A DNA stretch of 64,000 nucleotides. It comes from Siphonodentalium dalli (Eukaryota; Mollusca; Scaphopoda; Gadilida; Siphonodentaliidae). Made by a program: the position numbers and the translations under genes. Within the stretch, counting starts at the first letter, position 1; each line of letters opens with the position of its first letter. Positions 1-10,710 of this stretch are shown in pieces. The DNA lies in assembly GCA_032622095.1 (NCBI GenBank), contig CP136066.1:67402278-67466277 (forward strand), written 5' to 3'. The notes under the pieces are model-generated. The model saw only the letters and a list, made by a program, of their open reading frames with translations. It was not told the origin of the DNA and ran no database searches.

Positions 1-1
1 A

Positions 2-450
2 ACTCCAGACAAAGATGAAGATGACAGCGAAGAAATTACAAATATACAGACAGTGCAAGATAGATGACGCGGGAAACTGGTCCATGGAGACTCAGACGGT
101 GATACACGCTGGCGACAGCTATGAGGAAGTAACATTCAACTCCTCATCGGAACCACAAAATACGTCAAAAGAAAAAAGACTCGACGACATCCCTGAAGAT
201 GCACCCAGCCAGATGCGACCTATAATGAGATACAGCACAGACTGACGATTCGATTCATCCTGCACCTAAAAAGAAAAGAACAAGCAAGGACAAGATGGTG
301 ACTTCCCAGAGGAAATCATTATTCCAACATAATGATAGCGATCAAGATAGCGTGGTATTTTCAGGGGACGACCGGATGTCAAACTTGGGGATGACCAGCC
401 TAGAATTGAAAGAATTTGAGAGCTCCTTCGAAGATAATTTTGACATTTAA
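2..450 (+). pseudogene. 3' end of a retrocopied protein-coding transcript
   Basis: Three overlapping reading frames give one coherent acidic, Ser-rich C-terminus: frame from base 2 (TPDKDEDDSEE...), then from about base 60 to 243 (ending RPIMRYSTD), then from 238 to the stop at 448-450 (HPAPKKKRTSKDK ... FEDNFDI). Two frameshifts separate the pieces. The PKKKR stretch resembles a nuclear localisation signal. The stop overlaps an AATAAA signal and an A13 run begins at 465, so the sequence looks like a reverse-transcribed mRNA or the end of a non-LTR element. The 5' part lies outside the window and the family is not recognised. Confidence 0.5.
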
Positions 451-477
451 TAAAGCCTACGGGCAAAAAAAAAAAAA
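449..477 (+). terminator. Polyadenylation signal and templated poly-A tail
   Basis: AATAAA at 449-454 is followed by A13 at 465-477, normal signal-to-tail spacing for an mRNA 3' end. A genomic poly-A here indicates retroposition of a processed transcript. Confidence 0.6.
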
Positions 478-478
478 T

Positions 479-1749
479 AAGGTCCGAGGGTTGATTAGAG
501 GGCGTATCATGTCATGATTTTCTAGTTTGAACCCCCTTTTCACGATTGTATTGCCCCGGCGTAACGTGACGTTGCGAATTGTTGTACATGTGGCAGTGTA
601 CTGTTTACGACCACGTGTACTTTTTAAAAGTTCAGATAATTTTTCAAAATGGCAGCACGAGCACCACCACATTTTTGGACCAGGAGAATGAATCCACAGG
701 CCACAGGCCTACCAGTGGCTATTAATACAAGACCTGGTCGGACCCGCCAGCCAGTGGCCTTATGAAATCAGACGGCTTTTTTGGACACGGAATTTGAGGC
801 ATTTTGATAGACTGATTTTATCGGCATTTGTGTGGGTCAATGGACTTGACCCTACTATATTCTTACAGTGGGTGTACATGAACTTTTTGTGCGCCACTGC
901 ACAAGATTTTGCGCATTTAAAGTGATGTGAAACGTAAATTGAACCTCACAATTGAGTTCCCTGCGTTATTCTGTGGAAAGACTGAATAAAATAACCCCCA
1001 TACACGAAATGCCCTAACCAGATATCAGTTTGTACTAATTATACGGCCACGTAACTAACTATTTACTTTCCCTCAATCGGGACGAATAATTCCACTGTAA
1101 ACGCGAAATAAATACACAAACGAGTTGTCGTGTGCAGTCGCGGAAACACCCGAACACTTCCGACTTGGTCGGGATTGAGTCGGCTTTCGTTCTCAGAAAA
1201 TAGCTTCCGTGGAGGGAGGCCGTTTGCTGGAATAGCGTAACATCAGCTTAATAAAACGAAAAACAAGCTGTATAGTCAATTCGAATGGGAGGGATATAAA
1301 AGGAATTATTGCCTGAAATCACCAACGGAAGAACATTGACCGAGTTATGAAAGAATTATAATCAAAGTGGTCATGATCGAGCAATGAACAACGGTAACAG
1401 TTGAAAATGTTACTATTTATAGAAATTTGTAATCGTTGCAGATCGTTGACCGATTTTATGATCGAACTACAGCAGGTACAGTCTCGTGCAGAAAGAGTTG
1501 TATTACATGTGTATTTCAAACTGTTTAATTACCTGTGCAATGCTACATGTGTGCCATATTGCTATTCACTATTCTAGTACAGACCGTATTTGTTTGGGAC
1601 AGTGATAGTGATATAGATATCCATATGGAATTATGTTTTCTTCAATTTTTGAGTTTATATAGGCCCAAATAAATATACCATAAGATGGACTCAATCATTG
1701 ACAATTAAAATTGGATGGAAGTAAAGAAGTGTTGTGTATTTGCACTAAG
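479..1749. other. Stretch without a convincing gene
   Basis: No exon with splice sites was found. A 38-codon ORF at 649-765 starts in good context (AAAATGGCA) and encodes a Pro/Arg-rich peptide, but nothing else supports it. Confidence 0.4.
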
Positions 1750-2370
1750 TAAGCGCAATTGCTTTATGCTTAAGCGCAAATATTTGTATGCAAATATTTG
1801 TATGCAAATAAATAATAAATGTAAAAAAGACTCCCATGTGATTTGCTCTAAACTCAAATTAACTCAGGCCATAAAACATTACTCAAACATAGGTGAGGAC
1901 TCCACCCAGATCCCATACTAAGATGGATGTTCAGACTGAGGAAACCAGTTGGAGATAGGTACATGTATTTGCTTAAGCATAATTCATTTCAATTACGCTT
2001 AAGTGTAAATGAAATCCACTTAAGCGTAAATGAGTTGCGCTTAACCGTAATTCATATACACCCCCATTGAACTCCACATACTCAAGCTGAAATGGATGCA
2101 ACCACATTACTAATGCCAGTAAGTTAACATACATCAGATTATACAAATATACATATAAGGTAAGACAGCCGATGAAATTATTGCTCTTAATATAATTCCA
2201 ATGTATTATGATAACGCATAAGTCAATTATGCTTAAGCGTAAATGATTACATTAAGCGTAACTGATTTACGCTTAAATGCAATTAGTTAATATAAAATGT
2301 GAAAATGAATCATTTGCGCTTAAGCGCAAGTATATGTCTATCAATATATTTGCGCTTAAGCGCAAATACC
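1750..2370. repeat. Cluster of CGCTTAAGCG palindromes
   Basis: About ten exact or degenerate copies of TTGCGCTTAAGCGCAA lie within 620 bases (near 1768, 1971, 1996, 2018, 2036, 2230, 2253, 2268, 2313 and 2350). The copies near 2313 and 2350 are perfect palindromes. Spacing is irregular, so this is not a simple tandem satellite. Confidence 0.7.
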
Positions 2371-2500
2371 TAACACTCCCTTTATACTTCCCTCTGATTG
2401 TGAATGATAGAGTCCATCTCATAGTATATTATCATGGACCCATAGTAGTAGCCCCATATAATACTGAAACATTGAAGAAAAAATATTTCCATATGCATAT

Positions 2501-2859
2501 ATCAGCATCTCTGTCCCTGGTGTCCCAAGAATTGGTGCCTCACTCCCAGAGCTCTAGTATATTTTATTAAAGGGACATCTCCTACACAGATATATACCAT
2601 TTCCATGGCCATAAATATGGAATTCGGGGTTACTGGGGACTCGCTTCCCTCATATGGTGTACTTATTGACTTGAAATTGGGGAAAACCCCAATTTTCATA
2701 TTATCAGCATCCCTGTCCCCAATAATTTGTGTCTCCATCCCAGAGATCTAGTATATTTTATAAAAGAGATATATCCTGCACATATCTCTACCATTTCCAT
2801 GGCCATAAAAGAGATGTTGGGGTTACTGGGGGGGGGGGGGGGGGTTCTTCCCTCATATA
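2501..2859. repeat. Two tandem copies of a ~200-bp unit with a G-tract
   Basis: 2501-2656 and 2701-2859 share the order: ATCAGCAT..CTGTCCC, CCCAGAG.TCTAGTATATTTTA, CCATTTCCATGGCCATAAA, GGGGTTACTGGGG and TTCCCTCATAT. The second copy has an expanded G-tract near 2828-2844. Confidence 0.7.
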
Positions 2860-2869
2860 GCGCGTATAT

Positions 2870-3430
2870 CCTACAGGTCTGGGTGAACCACCGATCAATC
2901 AATAACAGCCCGATCGGGCTAAAGTAGACCGATCAGGCTAAAATAGACCGATCGTTCTTTCACAGCCAGCTTGAATCTTGGATAAAGGGAGTAGGCCTAC
3001 TCTAAATTGTTCTTTCAAGTGAAATAGGCCTCCCATACATGAAACGCCTTATCTATATACTATAGTGCGCATACCCTACAGGTCTGGGTGAACCACCGAT
3101 CAATCAATAATAGCCCGATCGGGCTAAAATATACCGATCGGGCTAAAATAGACCGATCGGTCTTTCACAGCCAGCCTGAATCTTGGATAAAGGGAGTAGG
3201 CCTACTATAAATTGTTCTTTCAAGTGAAATAGGCCTCCCATACATGAAACGCCTTATCTATATACTATAGTGCGCATACCCTACAGGTCTGGGTGAACCA
3301 CCGATCAATCAATAATAGCCCGATCGGGCTAAAATATACCGATTGTGCTAAAATAATCCCATCGGTCTTTCACAGCCAGCATGAATCTTGGATAAAGGGA
3401 GTAGGCCTACTCTAAATTGTTCTTTCAAGT
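2870..3430. repeat. 205-bp tandem repeat, ~2.7 copies
   Basis: Units begin at 2870, 3075 and 3280 with CCTACAGGTCTGGGTGAACC, an exact 205-base period. The third unit is cut near 3430. Each unit carries AGCCCGATCGGGCT-type palindromes followed by degenerate ACCGATCGG.CT copies. No ORF is conserved between units. Confidence 0.85.
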
Positions 3431-4259
3431 TACAACCATTTTTTTGTAAAAAAATTATTCTTATTCATTTTGAAACTAATGAAAGACAATTTTGAAACTA
3501 ATGAAAGACAATGTATAATTTTTTGCTGGTATATTCATCATAAATTTGAACAAATCTTCAAGCAAACAAAATTTCAATATTCAAGAAATCTCTTACAACA
3601 GTGTCAGGAAGACCAATCGATCTAGCTCAGCACGATTGGTCTATTGTGATGTCAAATATTATTGAAATATTGCTTATAATTTACATTTACAGAAGTCAAT
3701 AATTCGCATGCAGATAACTTCACCTTGTATTCGGCCAAATATGTTGACGTTAGATTAGAAGGCAGAATTCCCAGATTTGTTTATTATTGGTGAACCTGGA
3801 TAATTTCGGAGGTGTGCCAATCGTCTTTTGCACACTGTGAATACGTACTCATTCTCTCCTAAATTTGCAAAAATTCCATATATATATAAATATATATACA
3901 GAGTGTGAAAACTTTGTTAGTTGCCAAATAATTGTCGACATTTTACTTAGAAAACTTGAATGCAAAAAACTATGATAGGCCCCCTATTATTTTTTTTATT
4001 TTTTTGTTGAATCTACTTTCGTTTTCGACATGCCGGCCTTTGTTTTGGCTGTTCTCCCAGTCGTGCGTGCCAGCCGATCGTCGTTATTCGGGTGGTTCCG
4101 ATTTCCTCCGAATATAATTCCATGAGACTCCGCGCGCTGATTCGCTCCGAAAATGTGTTAGTATCTGAGAAGATTTCTTACTCTGATCGCAGTTTTCAAC
4201 AATTTAATACAGGGCGAGTACCGCACTAATAATATGCCACATTCGGGTTTTCTTTCTAG
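3431..4259. other. Stretch without a convincing gene
   Basis: AT-rich sequence containing a short direct repeat (ATTTTGAAACTAATGAAAG twice near 3470-3510). No supported exon seen. Confidence 0.4.
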
Positions 4260-4457
4260 TTTTTTATGACCTTTCTTGTGGTATATCGGGCACAGTTCTG
4301 TCTGACATCAAATATATGCCCACCGGGAGTGAAGCTAATGACTTTAAGCAGACTGTTTCAGTATTATGGTCAAGGGAGGACATATATACAGTATGCATGG
4401 AACACTATATCCCGCCGCTATGATTATTTGGACGGTATCGCCAGAATGCATGAATAA
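4260..4457 (+). pseudogene. Terminal exon of an unrecognised short-protein family
   Basis: The exon follows a good acceptor (TTTTCTTTCTAG) and reads FYDLSCGISG...LWSREDIY, then after one frameshift QYAWNTISRRYDYLDG and a stop at 4455-4457. The ending matches the locus at 38855-39193 (YAWNVGMMRCEYIDG), so both belong to one dispersed family. Function unknown. The shared signature is Y-A-W-N, five residues, R, x, Asp/Glu-Tyr-Ile/Leu-Asp-Gly. Confidence 0.5.
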
Positions 4458-4755
4458 TAATGTATTATAAATCATCTATGGCTTATGGTTAAAACAACAT
4501 TTTTGTGCCAGCTTATGTAGGACCACATTAAGGTATTTGTGTATATATATAATAAGTAGTATCAATATATAATAAGTCGTATCATCCCTCTTAACTGACA
4601 GTAATGCTGAATAGGTCACTCATCGGTTCTTTTGTGATAGTTACTCAGGTTCCCAAAAACTGTGATAAAGTTACCCAGGTTGGGGGAATTGTGATAAAAT
4701 TACCCAGGTTAACGAAATCTCGTTTGTACATCACGTGTCCTTTTTGCGTATTAAA

Positions 4756-5042
4756 AATGGCGGCTTCCATTCAATTCACTGAGGACGCTCTGCTGTCAAA
4801 ACTTGAAAGTTTCGATATTTACAAATATGTCCTCAAAGGGGAGGGAAATACTGAATGATGCCATGATGGTTATAAAGGGTTCAGGTGGACCACTCATGGA
4901 CAAAATCATTCCATTGGAACCGTTTGTCCCCTACACATGTGTGTATAAGGCTAAGTGGGTCGCCCGCTATGTTCACTATTGTCGAAGCGGTGAAAATTGT
5001 CAACGTTGCTGCGATGGACAGGGTCAATGCAGCGATGGTTAG
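4756..5042 (+). CDS. Small putative ORF with Cys-rich end, frameshifted
   Basis: ATG in strong context (AAAATGGCGGC) opens MAASIQFTEDALLSKLESF... A single-base shift near 4840 moves to a frame reading REILNDAMMVIKGSGG ... CRSGENCQRCC and a stop at 5040-5042. Together it would be about 95 residues with a helical N-terminus and a cysteine-rich C-terminus. No family recognised. The overlap of two open frames is the only support, so it may be chance. Confidence 0.3.
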
Positions 5043-5504
5043 ATCTATAATTAAGAAGTTGTGATAAGTGCACCAAATGGCGCAGAATACCGGAGGGCTT
5101 CCCCCAAACAGCTGATTTATTTTTGAAAATGATTTATCTTACTTGTCGTACATGCTACTATTGCTAGAAAAGGTCATAGCTGGTCACTTTGAACATCAAC
5201 AATATGCATTTGCAATAACTACTTCGAATGCGACTCAATTGATGTACATGGGCGGTTCGAGAATGATATTATAAAGGTGTACGATACTTAACACTGAGAG
5301 GTATGTATAATTACAATACAGCTTCATGTAAATGTAGTTCAAACATCTACGCGTGCCTAAACACTAGTTCTAGTAAAGTTCAAAGTCTTGATATTTTTCA
5401 TGTTTTTATTTCTGTATTTGTTTTACATTTATGTTTGATAACCAGACGATAAACATCGTTATATCAATAAAAATGCATTTTAAAAATTATTTTTTAACAA
5501 ACTT
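5043..5504. other. Stretch without a convincing gene
   Basis: No supported exon, repeat or RNA gene seen. Confidence 0.4.
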
Positions 5505-6130
5505 TTCAACCAATAACCTGCATGGATGGTTGAAAATATTCCTCATGTACACGGGCGAAAAAAATGACTGAATAATTACAGAATCATATTGGTCAATTTA
5601 ATTCACATAATATTATCCTGCTTTATCCACTGACAAGACATTTGGTGGCGCCGACACCGACTATTATTCGGCCCCACTGCCTCGAAAATCATTACCTAGC
5701 ATTCAAAGGTAGAAACGAGACACCACGTGACATTAAAATGGTAATATGTCTCTTTCAGTACCATTTAGTCACGAAGAGTAAATCTGTTGGGTAATTAGCC
5801 TCAAAAGAAAAACATCATAGACCATTTGTAGTTCAGCATCAGGAATATATATCCACGTCAAGTGCGTTCTTGGGCGACTATGTTATCACGACCGCCGTCG
5901 TTACCTGACAAACTGAATAATTTAGCGACACAGAAAAGAGCGTTCCATGTTATTTTATTCCTGATATGGTAGTAATAAAGAGCGTTTATTTCACTGTTGA
6001 GCGCAAGCAATTCAAAATCATACAAACACCTGAAAAAAAGCCTGGGACAACGGAAAGTATTTATCAAAGCATACGAAGCCGGCATATCAATATTTTGTTT
6101 ATTGATAAGCCTATCGTATACATCTACCAA
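5505..6130 (+). repeat. Dispersed ~1 kb repeat family, copy 1 (3' two thirds)
   Basis: Recognised by shared blocks: CCAATAACCTGCA..GATG, TACACGGGCGAAA, ATCCTGCTTTATCCACTGACA, GAGCGTTCCATG, CCTGATATGGTAGTAATAAA and GAAGCCGGCATATCAATATT. The same blocks recur in the same order near 8300, 41550, 44440, 47590 and 50385, and inverted at 24425-25290. No conserved ORF; probably a non-autonomous element. Confidence 0.8.
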
Positions 6131-6893
6131 GTTATAATTAAACTTTGAATAATAGTGTTAGCAAAGTGTGTGCACCGATTGCAAATATCGAGCTTTTGTG
6201 TTCAGTTGTTGCAATATATTTTTCAGGAAATGGATGATACGTGCACAAATTGCAAAATTGATACAATTAATGCGACCATTAATATACGTCGAACAAACAT
6301 AAGAGTGTATGTTTGTCCCAGTCCTTGGGGACAATTCGGCCAGTAATCGACACGAATAACAAGCTGGTAAGTATCAATAACTCAGAATTGACTAAAATAG
6401 AAAGCCCTTCATGGGGAAAATGTATGCACAACACTAGACAAGCACAATTTGGCGCTCCTGTGCTATTCGTATCGTAAGACTGATAAATTTGACATTCTTC
6501 TTGAAACATACTCTTGTGTGCCAAATAGCAGGGTGAAAATATATATTGCAAGGCGAAAAAAATGTGTGTGCTGGAAACATAAATAAAATGAACAATTATT
6601 TGTGTAGACTTGAGTATTTATAAACTTAAGTATTCACAATCCATGTACTACAAATTGTGCGAGCTCGGGAAAAATGTGACACCAGTATGTCTACATGGCC
6701 TGTGTGTAACATCTCGATTGAAAAATAAAGTTTCTAATAATTACGTAATTCGTTGGTAGCGTAAGGTTACCTTATAGTACACAGAATCAGTAGTATCAGT
6801 GCAGCATTCGGCAAAGCTCGGTATTCACCGTAAAATGATAACCCTGGTTCTGATAAAGTTTGAACGACTATCATTTTACAACAACAACTTAAA
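6131..6893. other. Stretch without a convincing gene
   Basis: Only short ORFs without splice-site support. Confidence 0.4.
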
Positions 6894-6997
6894 ATGGCGA
6901 CCAACGACGAAGTCTTAAATATTTTTACAACATCGATTTACAACAATGATGACGATGATTTAGAAGACTCGCCATTGGTCTTTTTATTGCCAGCTTT
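6894..6997 (+). CDS. Candidate first coding exon
   Basis: ATG in AAAATGGCGACC context opens MATNDEVLNIFTTSIYNN, then an acidic DDDDLEDS stretch and LVFLLPAL, ending at a GTATGT donor (6998). Short acidic first exons of this kind occur in Harbinger-type transposase genes, but 34 residues cannot prove that. No partner exon in matching phase was found. Confidence 0.3.
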
Positions 6998-7365
6998 GTA
7001 TGTTTAATTTATTTTATGAACGGGGGTGTGAAGTTGGAATTCCCCAAAGTGGACACTCCCGCAACAGACCATCTAGCCACGTCCCTGAGCGGGTTCAAAC
7101 ATCTCCCTGACTAGTATTGAATATTCACAGAACCATGCATATGGACGATGTGATTATCTAGTCGCATGCGTGCCGACTTGAAATCTAGGATGACACCTTT
7201 TGTGTAACTTTTTGCTCCACGGATCTGTGTGGACCTTGCCATTCAAATTGACCACTTGTCCTCGCCCGTAACCACAAAAAAGCTAATCATCTCAATATTC
7301 CATACTCCCTTTGCTGACCTTGGGTCAACTTGGTTTTGAACACCGATCAGTCTACATCACATTAG

Positions 7366-7533
7366 CAATCATGGGGCAAAGTGAATCAGAATGTTCCACA
7401 CGGTCGTAAACATGTGACTTGCCACCCTATATATGGTCTTTCACATGTGTATGTTCATTCAAACACAACTGGAAATATGTCAAAGCCACAATTCGATCGA
7501 GAATCTTTCCAAAAGAGACAGAAGGAGATCAAA
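7366..7533 (+). CDS. Candidate internal exon, phase 0-0
   Basis: 168 bases (56 codons, no stop) between the acceptor CACATTAG and the donor AAA|GTAAGA. Reads QSWGKVNQNVPHGRKHV ... FDRESFQKRQKEIK, with a basic, helix-prone end. Both boundaries fall in phase 0. Product and neighbouring exons not recognised. Confidence 0.4.
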
Positions 7534-7539
7534 GTAAGA

Positions 7540-8299
7540 TTATTTAGCCTCATACACGCTTGGGTTATTTGTTTTCATTGGACAAAAGTGCAATAGTTTT
7601 CTTTGAACTAAATGTCAAAAAAGCAAATAATAGATTATTGTTTCGAAATCGTACCTCAAACTAGAGATACAGAACGTCAAAACTGAATGGATTCCGTTGC
7701 GTTTCGTATTGCTGACTTACCGGTCAAAAATTCTCAACTGGCAGTTACACAACCAACACGATTAACTCGGCCATCAATTTCTTTTAAAAATCTTTGTTCA
7801 CTCCCCATCACATATACTGTTTATCTAATACATCTTCATCAGTGAAAAATAATAAATTCTTTAATCTCAATAATAAATGTTTACTTATAATATCGTTTAT
7901 AAATAACAATTGTAATAAGTAGACATGCTGCCAGTTATTGTCAGTTTCCTGCGCACGCCATTTTACATAAATATTATAGCTCAATCTTGGAGTATCATTT
8001 TGTATGATCCGCAGTAGTTTCTTACTGCGTGTACATTAATCTTTTATAAGTGGAATTCCAGGGGTATTTACGAACAGTTGCGAACAGGCAAACGGACATG
8101 CATATAGACCGCTCCAATACCCTTTAATATATACAGATATACATGTAAATACAAAACAAATTGTCTTGCGGGTGAAGCATCTTGCAGACATCTATCACAA
8201 AGTGATGAACAGAGCAGAGCGTGAAACTCGTGTTGAGAGACATGCCGTTTGTTAAATTAATTTAAACACAGAATGAGATCGGATTAATAGTCAATGAGC
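7540..8299. other. Stretch without a convincing gene
   Basis: AT-rich, no supported exon. Confidence 0.4.
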
Positions 8300-8560
8300 G
8301 ATACGTGTTTCAGTGAAGTTTAGTGAAGATCGGATGAGGGATGCGACCTGTATGTTGTGCCAAAGGAAATTGTTGACGGACGGACACAAACCCATGACAA
8401 TAGCTCACTTTATGTTGCAACGTTGAGCTAAAATCTACCCCCCCCCATCAAGCCAATAACCTGCAGGGATGAGTGAAAACATTCCTTGCTATGCGTACAC
8501 GGGCGAAACATTGAAGTAATTATATTTAGTTGGGATTATATTTTGATGGGCTTGCCATGC
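8300..8560 (+). repeat. Dispersed ~1 kb repeat family, 5' third
   Basis: Contains GAAGTTTAGTGAAGATCGGA, TGTGCCAAAGGAAATTGTTG and GACGGACG, then CCAATAACCTGCAGGGATGA and TACACGGGCGAAACATTGAA, the 5' blocks of the copy at 41550-42290. Confidence 0.75.
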
Positions 8561-9593
8561 ATTCTCATGACAGTTATTGCTCTCATTTCGGTCTTTGTTG
8601 TTCAGGGTCCTTGTGGCGATGATGTTCCTGTTGTAAGCAGGGTCATTTTATCCAGACTTATTTCGCACGATTCTGGGACATTTATTAACAATGAAAGTTT
8701 AAACCATGTGTCAAAGAAGTGGAATAATATTAATGTATATTATATTAGGTTATAGCCTGTGGAGATTTCAAACATTTAGATAATATTAAGTTCAACGAAC
8801 AAAATGAGTGGGGTGTAGTTAAGTCCCAAGGGTGCAAGGGTACCCCTATTAGCTCCCGGACTAGACCAGGTCAACGTATAAACGTACCCTTACTGTCAAA
8901 TTAATGTTTACATAACTCGACGACGAGGTTTACGAAACGATTCAATCTAAATGTCCGAGGTAATTTATATACTATTTCAAATCAAACAAGTATGCTTGGT
9001 GAAAACCATTTCATGCAACACCAAAGTGTGCATGCGCTGTTATATTTAATGTAAATGTTCACGTTCATATGGCTTCGGAATATTCTTCAAACTGTTTCCA
9101 AACCTCTTCAATCAAAATGTCAATACATAATAACATGAAGAACACCAATGCTATAATATATAGATTCATAAATGTTTTGACAATATTGATAATTTCGATT
9201 CAAACGATAAATAAATGTTTAATTGACATATTTCGCTCACAATACATCTATAAACTAACGAAAGTATTGGCTGAACTTCAAATAATTGAGTATATGTGGA
9301 AATAATGTTTACTTCTCAGTTACAGATATTCCACTTCGAGAATAAATACCATGTCCGGAACAATATTTGGAGCTGACATCAATTAGTCTCAATGCGCTTT
9401 ACATAAAAATTCACAATAAAAAACAATTGGTCAACAACAAGGAATTTAAAATAAGTAAGTCGTTAAAACTATACACAGCGGTAAAAATATTTAAAACTCA
9501 AAAGTCATTGCACTTAAATATCTTATTTGAACCTCAGAAGTGGATGCATAAACTTGATAATTTTATTTTTCGTTTATTGGCGTTTACATTATG
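8561..9593. other. AT-rich stretch without a convincing gene
   Basis: ORFs at 9069-9305 and 9367-9600 are dominated by Ile, Asn, Lys and Tyr as expected from base composition. No splice or family support. Confidence 0.4.
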
Positions 9594-9962
9594 TCAATAA
9601 TTTTGATCTTTCTTTTGTGATAAGCTATATAACAGAAATGAAAAAGATTCTATAATTACAATCATGGGTACATAATATATGAGTTTGGGCGCGTTACCAT
9701 TTCTGACTGTGGGTTTCTGGTCATGTATATGCTCCTGATATTTCGACAACGCATCTTCCGGCACTACTCCTAAAGAGTTATTTTTTAGTACATTGTATTC
9801 CTCACAAGCGTCGCATTTGTCCTTTTTTCGTGATGTGAAACCTAGGTTGAATATATCCATATATATGTTAATTTTGACTGACATGATGGAAATGAGAGAG
9901 CTCACATGCCTTTTCCTTCTGTTCAAATCACTATCTGAAGACAGTGTTACAATTGAAGACAT
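9594..9962 (-). pseudogene. Transposon-associated protein fragment (CxxC)
   Basis: The - strand reads FNLGFTSRKKDKCDACEEYN ... EDALSKYQEHIHDQK. A phrase of the form FNL.F..(K)KD.C..C, followed by a KY..H...K helix, is common in invertebrate transposase-like proteins with a zinc-binding pair before the catalytic region. Only this segment (roughly 9700-9870) looks conserved; the rest is probably intron or decay. It overlaps a different coding remnant on the + strand. Confidence 0.5.
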
Positions 9963-10404
9963 GTTTCACATGGATCACCTAGAGACACGGAAAGATGCAA
10001 TCCATCAGTTGTGTGCATCTGAAAGAGGAGAAAAATATGGTTTGAAAATCAATATGGACAACATATTCCGAAGAGCTATCAAAACCATGGATGGGTATGA
10101 TGCAGAAACACTACAAGATGTGAAATAAAGACAATTGGATCTGTTTTAAAAAGCTTATAGTGCCGGGGTTGCAGAATTAATAGGAGACGCAAGAATCCAC
10201 TCCAATAAGAAATCTTTGACAAAAGCTCGACTTCCAAAACATTTGCCAGTTGAAGAGGAAATCAAGAAAGTAAAAATGTTCCTTCAAGCCGAAATCCACC
10301 ACGAAGTTGAGAACTTTAGTACAAATTCACACACATGGCTGAGGGATCTGATAGTAACAAGACTGACACTATTTAATTATTTAGGAATTTTTTCCCCCTC
10401 TTGA
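9940..10404 (+). pseudogene. Fragment of a tyrosine-recombinase-like (Crypton-type) gene
   Basis: One frame, broken by two in-frame stops at 10126 and 10147, reads DSVTIEDMFHMDHLETRKDA ... KYGLKINMDNIF ... ETLQDVK, then KAYSAGVAELIGDARIHSN ... KARLPKHLPVEEEIKKVKMF ... WLRDLIVTRLTLFN. LP..E.....K..L followed by LR.LIV.RLTLFN is typical of invertebrate Crypton-like tyrosine recombinase relatives as I know them. An acceptor (TATCTGAAG) may start the exon. The catalytic region would follow but is replaced by unrelated LINE-like sequence from about 10396. The 10130 duplication boundary cuts through this gene, so this copy keeps the ancestral left side. Confidence 0.5.
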
Positions 10405-10710
10405 TCGGTCGCATAATCGCGTTCGGAGAAATGACGCATGTAAACACTGTTTAGCCACATACTCGTGTGTAGTACAACACATCTTGTTAGACTGCCAGTC
10501 ATTGCGACATATTCGGAATGACATGTGGTACCATGTCACTGACCAATATGGTATTTAATGTTTCCTCCACCTGGACCAATTACCCCGTTTGCACCATTCT
10601 GTGATCTCCTGAAAGAGATCTCGCCATCAGATGATCACTTCAATCCGACTCCCTTGATGGTTAGGTCGGTCGCATTTATGTGGAAACGGTTCCAATTTGA
10701 TAATAGTTAA
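10396..10710 (+). pseudogene. LINE-like retrotransposon C-terminal fragment
   Basis: Reads RVRRNDACKHCLATY...VVQHILLDCQ...RHIRNDMWYHV to a stop at 10556. The adjacent frame from 10558 continues FCDLLKEISPSDDHFNPTPL ... FMWKRF to a stop at 10708-10710. The C-x2-C ... H-x4-C pattern before HIR matches the cysteine-histidine motif ending many LINE ORF2 proteins (usually C..C....T..HIL..C). AATAAA follows at once. One frameshift. Repeated in the second duplication copy at 21217-21531. Confidence 0.55.

Noticed and set aside
7085-7110. tRNA B-box-like GGGTTCAAAC
   Set aside because: No A box or cloverleaf arms upstream.
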